From: an uncultured Bacteroides sp. | Lineage (GTDB): Bacteria; Bacteroidota; Bacteroidia; Bacteroidales; Bacteroidaceae | Assembly: GCF_963678425.1 (NCBI RefSeq) | Contig: NZ_OY782855.1 | Location: 930,001-994,000, forward strand | Length of the DNA: 64,000 nt | Direction: 5' to 3' | In this document: positions 15,269-22,549 of the stretch, in pieces | Position numbering within the stretch: position 1 is the first letter of the stretch | How the letters are laid out: each line of letters starts with the position of its first letter | Program-made: the position numbers and the translations under genes | The notes under the pieces: model-generated | What the model was told of the DNA's origin: nothing | The model's input: only the letters and a program-made list of their open reading frames with translations | Databases searched by the model: none

Positions 15269-17665
15269 ATGAAAACAACGTTTAAGAAAATAATGGCAAT
15301 GACCATAATTACATCTTCGCTGTTTATTTCCGGATGCCAAAAGGACCTTTATGATCCTGATTATGTTGCATCAAAAAGCGGATTAATCACCGGGGTTCCA
15401 TCCGACTTTAACTGGTCAACAATTTCATCTGTTAATCTTACGGTGAATGTAGATGATCAATATAATGGAGAGTATTACTATGTAGTGGAAGTCTTCGACA
15501 GTAACCCGGTTATTGATAGTACCGCTAAGTTGTTGACTAAAGGAGTAGCCAAGAAAGATATGGCATTTACAACTTCTGTTTCAATTCCTCAAGGTATTTC
15601 TACAATTTACGTACGTCAAACAAGTCCGGACGGATTGAAGATTGTCAGAACCTATGAATTATCGAGCAGTTCCTTAACGTGTGATTTTAGAAGTGCAATA
15701 ACTAAGACCGTTTCCAATAAAGCGGTTAGCTCAACTTCTAAAAGAGCAACTTCGATAAGTTCAATAACAAAGCCAACTCCAGTTGATGCAGAAGTTATTC
15801 CAAGTTCTGCAAAATCATACACGTTAATTTCAGGCCATTCTTATGTAATTAAAAGCGGAACATATAGTGGAGACATTGCATATAGTGGAGGAACAAATAC
15901 AAAACTTTACATTGAAGGTGAATGGATTATATCAAAAAAGACAGATTTTGAAGATGGCTTGGAAGTTATTGTCCAAAATGGAGGTAAAATTAATTTTAAA
16001 GATGGGGGAAACATCACAATAAAAGGATCGTCCAGTTTATGGATTATGCAAGGAGCAATCTTTAATGAAAGCCTCAATACTAATGTCGATCTTACATTAA
16101 CCAACAATGGTTCTATCAATAATCAAGGGAAAATTAATGCTGACGACATTACCATGCAGGCTTATGGATCTCAGTTAAATAATTCAGGAACTATATCACT
16201 GACAGGCTCATTAACGATCAGTAATAATGGTGAATTTTCAAATGACGGAAAATTCGGAATTTCCAAAAATAAAAAAATAACAATACAGGCTAACGGAAAA
16301 TTAACGAATTCGAAATCAGGAGTTATTTCTGCTAGTGAGGGATCACTGACAATTAATAGTAACGGAACAGTTCTGAACGATGGAAAATTTGAAATTGGAA
16401 GTTTAACTACTGAATCGAATTCAACTATTACGAATAATTGTTATTTTAATGTTTATGGAGATATTAACTCCGGAGGTACAACATATAACTTAAATAGCAA
16501 TACTTATTTTGGATGTGATAAATTACAGCCCCAAAATGCAACATTTAATATGGCAGCATTTTCTATATTAGAAGCTAGAACACTTGCTAATTTTAAATCC
16601 AACAATAAAATTACTGGAACTGGAACTGGTTATGATTTTGCATTGGCACGCTTCTTAAAAGTTACAACAGAGAGTGGACCATGTATTTCATATATGGGTA
16701 ATTTAGAGATAGAATGCAGCGATCACAAAAAAAATGGTGAATATGATAAATACATTGAAACAAGTTCTTCTGTTCAATCGGTAGCTTATGGATATCCAAC
16801 GGTGACTATACCTGCAGGAGATTGTACAGGAACAGGTAGTACTCCAAAAACAAAGAATCCAGCAAGTCCCATCTTCCCAATTACGGTTGAATCAGGATAT
16901 GATTATACTTTTGCTATGGAAGATTCCTGGCCGGCATACGGAGATTATGATATGAACGATTTGGTTACAACAATACATACCACTTATGTTAAAAATAGCT
17001 CAAACACAGTTAATCAAATGATTATCAATGCTACATTAAGAGCTGTTGGCGGAACCAAACCTGTAGGGGCAGCTCTTCAGCTTGATAATGTTTCGGCCGA
17101 TAACATAAAGAGTGTGACCTACGAAGGTGCCAAAAGTTCAATTGATGGGTCTGTATTTGTTTTAAACGGAGCTAATGTTGAAATAGGGCAACCTAAGGCT
17201 GTTATTCCATTTTTTGACAATGCACACAAATTTTTAAATTGTAATGGCATAACAAATACGATTGTTGGGACAAATAATGTTTCACCACAATCAGTTAAAG
17301 TTACTATAACTTTCAATAATCCTATTACAACAAGTAGCGCAGATATTCAGGCACTAAATTTCTTTATTGTAACAGACGGAAAGAAAGACCAACGTACAGA
17401 AATTCACTTGGGAGGTTATAACCCAACAGCGAAGGTAAACAGTAAATTATTTGGAACAGGAGTTGATAATTCAACAAATGGTACTAAATATACAAGTAAG
17501 AATGATAATTTAGTTTGGGGAATGATGATTCCAACAATCTTTAAGTATCCTGTCGAATATAAAAATATAAAAAATGTATATCCTACGTTTGAATCATGGG
17601 CAGCATCAGGAGGAAAGAATAGTACAAATTGGTATAATTCACCAACTAGTGGATTGACTTATTAA
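15269..17665 (+). CDS. LruC-domain surface lipoprotein A
   Basis: 798 residues. A lipoprotein signal ends at LFISGC, and the acidic residues soon after the cysteine (QKDLYDPD) resemble the Bacteroidota surface-export signal. Residues about 40-130 form a beta domain (DFNWSTISSVNLTVNVDDQY). Residues about 160-440 are Asn/Ser/Gly-rich repeats likely to fold as a beta-helix. The C-terminal part carries the LruC/DUF4842 signature (EDSWPAYGDYDMNDLV, then LRAVGGTKPVGAALQLDNV and VWGMMIPTIFKYP). The function of LruC domains is poorly known. It is a paralog of the next gene and has its own terminator. The family call comes from remembered motifs. Confidence 0.85.
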   Translation: MKTTFKKIMAMTIITSSLFISGCQKDLYDPDYVASKSGLITGVPSDFNWSTISSVNLTVNVDDQYNGEYYYVVEVFDSNPVIDSTAKLLTKGVAKKDMAFTTSVSIPQGISTIYVRQTSPDGLKIVRTYELSSSSLTCDFRSAITKTVSNKAVSSTSKRATSISSITKPTPVDAEVIPSSAKSYTLISGHSYVIKSGTYSGDIAYSGGTNTKLYIEGEWIISKKTDFEDGLEVIVQNGGKINFKDGGNITIKGSSSLWIMQGAIFNESLNTNVDLTLTNNGSINNQGKINADDITMQAYGSQLNNSGTISLTGSLTISNNGEFSNDGKFGISKNKKITIQANGKLTNSKSGVISASEGSLTINSNGTVLNDGKFEIGSLTTESNSTITNNCYFNVYGDINSGGTTYNLNSNTYFGCDKLQPQNATFNMAAFSILEARTLANFKSNNKITGTGTGYDFALARFLKVTTESGPCISYMGNLEIECSDHKKNGEYDKYIETSSSVQSVAYGYPTVTIPAGDCTGTGSTPKTKNPASPIFPITVESGYDYTFAMEDSWPAYGDYDMNDLVTTIHTTYVKNSSNTVNQMIINATLRAVGGTKPVGAALQLDNVSADNIKSVTYEGAKSSIDGSVFVLNGANVEIGQPKAVIPFFDNAHKFLNCNGITNTIVGTNNVSPQSVKVTITFNNPITTSSADIQALNFFIVTDGKKDQRTEIHLGGYNPTAKVNSKLFGTGVDNSTNGTKYTSKNDNLVWGMMIPTIFKYPVEYKNIKNVYPTFESWAASGGKNSTNWYNSPTSGLTY

Positions 17666-17690
17666 AAGAAGAATCGATCCTACTACATAA

Positions 17691-17723
17691 AAAAAAGGCA
17701 GAAATAAACTTCTGCCTTTTTTT
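17691..17723 (+). terminator. Terminator after LruC gene A
   Basis: AAAAAAGGCAGAA (17691-17703) pairs with TTCTGCCTTTTTT, and the T run reaches 17723. The loop is six bases. It separates the two LruC genes transcriptionally. Confidence 0.85.
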
Positions 17724-17784
17724 ATTTATGTTATTTTGAATAGAAATAAATACATAAATCACTTGATAAATCAAACAATTATTC

Positions 17785-17792
17785 TATTTTTG
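17785..17792 (+). promoter_or_regulatory. Candidate -7 element of the second LruC gene
   Basis: TATTTTTG matches TAnnTTTG, 51 bases before the ATG at 17844. The -33 box is not clear. Confidence 0.45.
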
Positions 17793-17843
17793 TTTTTAGA
17801 AGGTAGTTAACATTTTTTAGCGACCAAATTTTAATTAAATCTT

Positions 17844-20165
17844 ATGAGAATAAGTACCCCAAAAATAACGACCATTCTATTCTTCTTCACAATGTTAATA
17901 TCAACATATAGCTGTAAAGAAGACTATTACGATCCATACTATGTGGCTCCTTCTCCCTTTACAGGTGTTCCCGATAATTTCGACTGGTCCACTATCAGCT
18001 CTATAAATTTAACTGTAAATGTAAACGATGAATATAAAGGAACATACTACTATATCGTTGAGGTTTTCAACGACAATCCCATCTTTAACGCCAATGCCAC
18101 CTTGTTAGCCAAAGGAGTTGCTAAAGAAGGAGAAGCATACTCATCTGAAGTTAACTTTCCACAGGCTCTACAGACAATTTATGTCCGCCAGACAGGTCCC
18201 AACGGTTTAAAAATAGTTCAGGAACGAACCATTGATGCCAAGAATATTACAGTTAATTTTGCAGGAAATTCCTCAACGGCAGGCGTAAAATCAAAAGCAG
18301 TTACCACCCGTTCTACAGCCCCAGCCTATCAGGGAGTCAGAGATGGAGCCACACTTATCGACCTGAAAGCATCTTCAAAGACATTGACCGCAGGAAAATC
18401 ATACGTTATCACCGGGGGCACTTATTCCGGGAATATCATTTTTGGGGGTGGATCTACAACAACTCTTTTTGTAGAAGGAGAATGGAATGTGCCATCAGGC
18501 CAAAGCGATTTCAAAAATGGGCTCGAAGTTGTGGTACTAAATGGAGGCAAAATCACTTTCAATAGTAGCAGCCAGACTATTAAAGGCAATGGAGCAAATT
18601 TGTTTATTATGGCTGGAGGAGCATTTAATTCACAGAAAAAGAATATTAATATTAACTTTACTAATTCCGGGGGGAATATATACAATGCCGGAGAATTCTA
18701 CCTCAACCAAATGAGTCTGAATGGTGGTTTGTTCTACAATAATAGCTCAACAGTGAGCATTGCTGAATTTACACAAACAGGCACCATCGAAAACCATGGT
18801 GTACTTACTTTAGGTACCATCAATGCCACCAGTGGCTTTATCCTTGATAATTATTGCAATATAAAAGTTACCGGAGGTATTACCACTTCCGTTGGCACGT
18901 TTTATTTGCATGGCAGCACTATCCTGTCCTGTGTATATTTCGACCCAAAAGGAACAACTATAAACATGGAAGCTTATTCCTTGTTTGATGTTACAGGTAC
19001 GGCAACTTTCAATTCCTGGACCACCATACTAAATGGCCCCGGAAGTGATTACAACTATGATAATTATTACAGTTCTGATTTTGCGCTGGCCCGAATTAAG
19101 AATATTGTGTGCAACGGATCAAAGAACGTTTACTTAACAGGGAACCTGGAGCTTGAATGCTCAAAATACAAAACCAACGGTAAAGGAATTTATCTCTATT
19201 ACCCGGCCCACATGGTCAGCTATGGAGACCCTACAGTGCTAATTCCTGCAAGCGAATGCACCGGGAAAGGAAGCTACCCCGCAGGAACTGCGCCACAAGA
19301 TCCTGTTTTTCCTATAGAAGTACCCACAAGTAGTGTCTATACCTATGCTATAGAAGATTATTGGCCGGCATACGGAGACTATGATATGAACGACCTTGTT
19401 GTGGAAAGCCAGACCTCTTACTGGATTAATTTATGGAGCTGGACAACAAGCGTATCAAGCATGACTATCACCGCGAGAATAATGGCAGTAGGTGGAACAA
19501 AAAAACTAAGTGCCGCTTTCCAGTTAGACCGCGTTCCCGCAAGTAGCGTTGCCAGTGTCTCCGTTGTAACAGATTCACCCAACAACCGGTTAAACGGCAA
19601 AGTGTTTACAATTGGTTCCACAGGAACAGAAACCGGTCAAGCGAAAGCGGTGATCCCTCTTTTCGACGAAGCACATCATTTCTTATTAGATAATGCAAGT
19701 GAGAGGTATGATTTGCTGAATACCTCTTCAAAAGCTCAGTATATCACTCCCAAACAAGTAACGATAACCATTAATTTTAAGTACGGCACAGTCAGCCCAT
19801 CAGATATCGCCGTAAAGTATCTGAACTTTTTTGCCGTAACCGATGCTAAAGCAGAGAACAGAAAAGAAGTCCATCTGCCCGGATATGCCCCAACAGACAA
19901 AGCAATACAATCCTTTTTCGGAGGAGGTCCCAATAATATCCCATCCAATAACGACCTGTCTCTCAATGGTGTATATTACAGGGGTACTGATAATCTGATC
20001 TGGGGGCTTATGATACCCGGAACATTTAATTATCCTGAAGAATATGCAAGTATTCTGAAAGCTTATCCAAAATTTAAGTCATGGGCTACCTCAGGAGGTA
20101 CCACCAGTCAGGACTGGTACAGCAGTGAAAATGCAGATAATACATACATTTATACAAAAAACTAG
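17844..20165 (+). CDS. LruC-domain surface lipoprotein B
   Basis: 773 residues, a paralog of the preceding lipoprotein with the same architecture. The lipoprotein signal ends near STYSC with KEDYYDPYYV after it. A beta domain (NFDWSTISSINLTVNVNDEY) is followed by an Asn/Gly-rich central region with fewer repeats than in paralog A. The LruC signature reads EDYWPAYGDYDMNDLV, with IMAVGGTKKLSAAFQLDRV and LIWGLMIPGTFNYP near the C-terminus. Its third codon positions look more G/C-rich than those of paralog A. It lies just upstream of the exopolysaccharide module but has no shared transcript that I can show. Function unknown; surface location inferred. Confidence 0.85.
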   Translation: MRISTPKITTILFFFTMLISTYSCKEDYYDPYYVAPSPFTGVPDNFDWSTISSINLTVNVNDEYKGTYYYIVEVFNDNPIFNANATLLAKGVAKEGEAYSSEVNFPQALQTIYVRQTGPNGLKIVQERTIDAKNITVNFAGNSSTAGVKSKAVTTRSTAPAYQGVRDGATLIDLKASSKTLTAGKSYVITGGTYSGNIIFGGGSTTTLFVEGEWNVPSGQSDFKNGLEVVVLNGGKITFNSSSQTIKGNGANLFIMAGGAFNSQKKNININFTNSGGNIYNAGEFYLNQMSLNGGLFYNNSSTVSIAEFTQTGTIENHGVLTLGTINATSGFILDNYCNIKVTGGITTSVGTFYLHGSTILSCVYFDPKGTTINMEAYSLFDVTGTATFNSWTTILNGPGSDYNYDNYYSSDFALARIKNIVCNGSKNVYLTGNLELECSKYKTNGKGIYLYYPAHMVSYGDPTVLIPASECTGKGSYPAGTAPQDPVFPIEVPTSSVYTYAIEDYWPAYGDYDMNDLVVESQTSYWINLWSWTTSVSSMTITARIMAVGGTKKLSAAFQLDRVPASSVASVSVVTDSPNNRLNGKVFTIGSTGTETGQAKAVIPLFDEAHHFLLDNASERYDLLNTSSKAQYITPKQVTITINFKYGTVSPSDIAVKYLNFFAVTDAKAENRKEVHLPGYAPTDKAIQSFFGGGPNNIPSNNDLSLNGVYYRGTDNLIWGLMIPGTFNYPEEYASILKAYPKFKSWATSGGTTSQDWYSSENADNTYIYTKN

Positions 20166-20196
20166 AAAAAAAAGACTATTAAATTTTAAATTTAAA

Positions 20197-20204
20197 TAAC
20201 TTTG
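20197..20204 (+). promoter_or_regulatory. Candidate -7 element of the exopolysaccharide module
   Basis: TAACTTTG matches TAnnTTTG, 41 bases before the receiver gene start at 20246. No clear -33 TTTG is visible. It would drive the genes from 20246 to 28862. Confidence 0.5.
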
Positions 20205-20245
20205 TTCCCTTAAGTAAAACAACACGTTTAAAGCACAAAGAAATA

Positions 20246-20614
20246 ATGAAAAAGAAAATACTATTAATTGACGACAAAGAATCTATAGCTAAAGTTGTTT
20301 CTATTTATCTGTCAGCTGAATTTGACCTTACCTATTTCGAACATCCAATTAAGGCTATAGCATGGTTGCAGGAAGGGAACATCCCCGACCTTATTATCTC
20401 AGACATCAGAATGCCGGAGATGCGTGGAGATGAATTTCTGCATTATCTAAAAACCAATGCACTGTTTAGTCCCATTCCGGTAATTATGCTCTCTAGCGAA
20501 GAAAGTACTTCTGAACGAATCCGATTACTGGAAGAAGGAGCAGATGATTATATTCTGAAACCCTTTAATCCAATGGAGTTAAAGATCCGAATAAAAAAAA
20601 TAATTAAGGAATAA
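20246..20614 (+). CDS. Stand-alone response regulator receiver (CheY-like)
   Basis: 122 residues, one receiver domain with no output domain. The acidic pair is Asp9-Asp10 (LLIDDKES), the phospho-acceptor is Asp53 (LIISDIRMPEM), the switch Ser is at 83 (VIMLSSEES) and the conserved Lys is Lys105 (DYILKPFNP), so it should be phosphorylatable. It is followed with no spacing by a sugar transferase that carries a degenerate receiver at its N-terminus, suggesting the two proteins interact. No kinase is encoded nearby; the hybrid kinase at 61286 is 40 kb away. Confidence 0.9.
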   Translation: MKKKILLIDDKESIAKVVSIYLSAEFDLTYFEHPIKAIAWLQEGNIPDLIISDIRMPEMRGDEFLHYLKTNALFSPIPVIMLSSEESTSERIRLLEEGADDYILKPFNPMELKIRIKKIIKE

Positions 20615-21766
20615 ATGCAACATCTTGTTTATATAGGCAAAAACGCACAGACTGCTACTCATTTCAGCCGGTTATCTGAAGGCAAAATGAAAGTAACACA
20701 GAACACCTATGAGGCAACTCAATGGCTATCTCAGTGTGATAATAAAATGCCTGTTATTATACTTTTCGAAAAAGGACTTAAAAAGAGAGATTTAGCAGAT
20801 GTTTCCTATCTGCATAATAAGTTCTATCACACCTCTATTGTTCTTATCACGGACTCATTAACCAAAGATGAGAGCATTCTGTATTTAAAAAGCGGCATTT
20901 GCAATACCTTATCGCCCAATGAGAGCAAAGAGAATTTTGAGCATACCCAAGAGTTCATATTCAACAGACAACATCAGTTTCATACAGCTCTTCAGAACCA
21001 GAAATCAATTGAGCAATTTCATTTACCACTAACAAAAAGAATCTTCGATATTATTTTTTCAAGCATTGCTCTCATCTGTCTTTCTCCGCTACTAATTCTG
21101 GTTGCCATTGCTATCCGGTTAGAAAGCAAGGGGCCTGTTGTTTATAAATCCAAACGGGTAGGAAGCAATTATCGGGTATTCGACTTTCTGAAATTTCGTT
21201 CCATGTACTCTAATGCAGATAAGCGACTGAAGGAATTCAACAACCTCAATCAATATAAAAGTGATCAGGAAATAATAGAAAAGGCAGAAGTTACCCAAAC
21301 AGAACAAACAATAGAGACAGAGGAGATACTTCTTGTATCAGACGATTATATAATTCCGGAACAAGAATACATCGCACAAAAAAGCGTTGAAAAGAAAAAT
21401 TCGTTTGTAAAACTGGAAAACGATCCGCGTATAACCAAAGTGGGGCGCTTCATCCGTAAATATAGCATAGACGAACTCCCGCAGTTAATCAATATACTAA
21501 AGGGAGATATGTCTATTGTGGGTAACCGCCCTCTCCCACTCTACGAAGCTGAACTGCTGACCAGTGACGAATACATAGACCGTTTCATGGCCCCGGCGGG
21601 GCTTACCGGTCTCTGGCAAGTGGAAAAACGAGGTGATGCAGGAAAGATGTCTGCTGAAGAACGTAAACTTTTGGATATTCAATATGCCAAAAATTACTCT
21701 TTCGGCATGGATATGAAGATTATTTTAAAAACAGCAACTGCTTTTGTTCAAAAAGAAAATGTGTAA
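20615..21766 (+). CDS. Initiating sugar-phosphate transferase with N-terminal degenerate receiver
   Basis: 383 residues. Residues 1-115 follow the receiver fold pattern, but the acidic pair is gone (VYIGKN), the phospho-Asp aligns with Glu52 (VIILFEKG) and the conserved Lys is replaced (TLSPNES), so it is probably a pseudo-receiver with a possible phosphomimetic Glu. Residues about 133-383 are a bacterial sugar transferase (PglC/WcaJ type): LTKRIFDIIFSSIAL membrane helix, SKRVGSNYRVFDFLKFRSMY, NDPRITKVGRFIRKYSIDELPQL, GDMSIVGNRPLP and GLTGLWQV. An acidic insert of about 65 residues sits after FRSMY, longer than usual. It transfers a sugar phosphate to undecaprenyl phosphate at the inner membrane. 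The sugar is unknown. Confidence 0.9.
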   Translation: MQHLVYIGKNAQTATHFSRLSEGKMKVTQNTYEATQWLSQCDNKMPVIILFEKGLKKRDLADVSYLHNKFYHTSIVLITDSLTKDESILYLKSGICNTLSPNESKENFEHTQEFIFNRQHQFHTALQNQKSIEQFHLPLTKRIFDIIFSSIALICLSPLLILVAIAIRLESKGPVVYKSKRVGSNYRVFDFLKFRSMYSNADKRLKEFNNLNQYKSDQEIIEKAEVTQTEQTIETEEILLVSDDYIIPEQEYIAQKSVEKKNSFVKLENDPRITKVGRFIRKYSIDELPQLINILKGDMSIVGNRPLPLYEAELLTSDEYIDRFMAPAGLTGLWQVEKRGDAGKMSAEERKLLDIQYAKNYSFGMDMKIILKTATAFVQKENV

Positions 21767-21786
21767 CTTTGACTAAAGTTTATAAT

Positions 21787-22539
21787 ATGAGAAAGAAACT
21801 GTTTCTGATTCTTGTTTTTTTTAGCTTATACTTTGTATTACCATTGCAGGCACAAGAGAGCAATATAGCCGATATGAGTCCGGAAGATTATGCTAGTTTA
21901 AAGCTTCCTCCATTGGACTCTTTATTCGAGAATGCGAAGAAAAATCCTGTTATACAAATTCATAATACAAAGAGAGAAGAAGAAGTTGGTCTACTTCAAA
22001 AAGAAAAAAAGAGTTGGCTAAAGTATTTTTCTGTAGGGTCTTCATATCGTTATGGAATACAAGCGTACACATCCGGTTATTCCGACTCTGCAACCCCCAT
22101 TTACTATCAATATAATAATAATGCAATGAGTTATTACAACATAGGCGGTTCCATATCAGTTCCTTTGGATGATTTGTTTGATCGAAAAAGAAAAATAAAT
22201 AATCAAAAACTCCTAATTAAGGAAAGCGAGCTTCAAAAAGAGCAGAGAATGGATGAGCTAAAGCTACAAATAATAGAATTATATACATCTATTTTATCCA
22301 ATATTTCTATCTTAAAATTGAAAGCTGAATATATGACATTTGCCAACGCCCAATATAAGGTTGGGGAAAATGATTTTCTAAATGATAAAGGAGATGCAAG
22401 TACATTGAGTAATAAAAAAAACACACAAATCACGGCAACGAGTGATTATGAGTCTACCCGAGCCACACTAAACAATTCACTTTTAAGACTTGAAGTGCTT
22501 ACACGTACTCCAATTATCAATAAAAATAAAACAAAATAA
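21787..22539 (+). CDS. Short TolC-like outer membrane protein
   Basis: 250 residues from the ATG at 21787; an upstream TTG at 21769 would add a cytoplasmic-looking extension before the signal peptide. The signal peptide MRKKLFLILVFFSLYFVL ends near LQAQES. The mature protein resembles half of a TolC/OEP protein: a tyrosine-rich beta segment (YFSVGSSYRYGIQAYTSGY, then YYNIGGSISVPLDDLFDRKRK) and long helices on either side, including KESELQKEQRMDELKLQI. TolC family members are usually above 400 residues with two such repeats; this has one. It sits where an export outer membrane protein (Wza-like) would be expected. Confidence 0.75.
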   Translation: MRKKLFLILVFFSLYFVLPLQAQESNIADMSPEDYASLKLPPLDSLFENAKKNPVIQIHNTKREEEVGLLQKEKKSWLKYFSVGSSYRYGIQAYTSGYSDSATPIYYQYNNNAMSYYNIGGSISVPLDDLFDRKRKINNQKLLIKESELQKEQRMDELKLQIIELYTSILSNISILKLKAEYMTFANAQYKVGENDFLNDKGDASTLSNKKNTQITATSDYESTRATLNNSLLRLEVLTRTPIINKNKTK

Positions 22540-22549
22540 GCCCTGAGTT

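Noticed and set aside
21769..21786. TTG start extending the TolC-like protein by six residues
   Set aside because: The ATG at 21787 gives a standard signal peptide; the extension would precede it with unusual residues and is only three bases from the previous stop.
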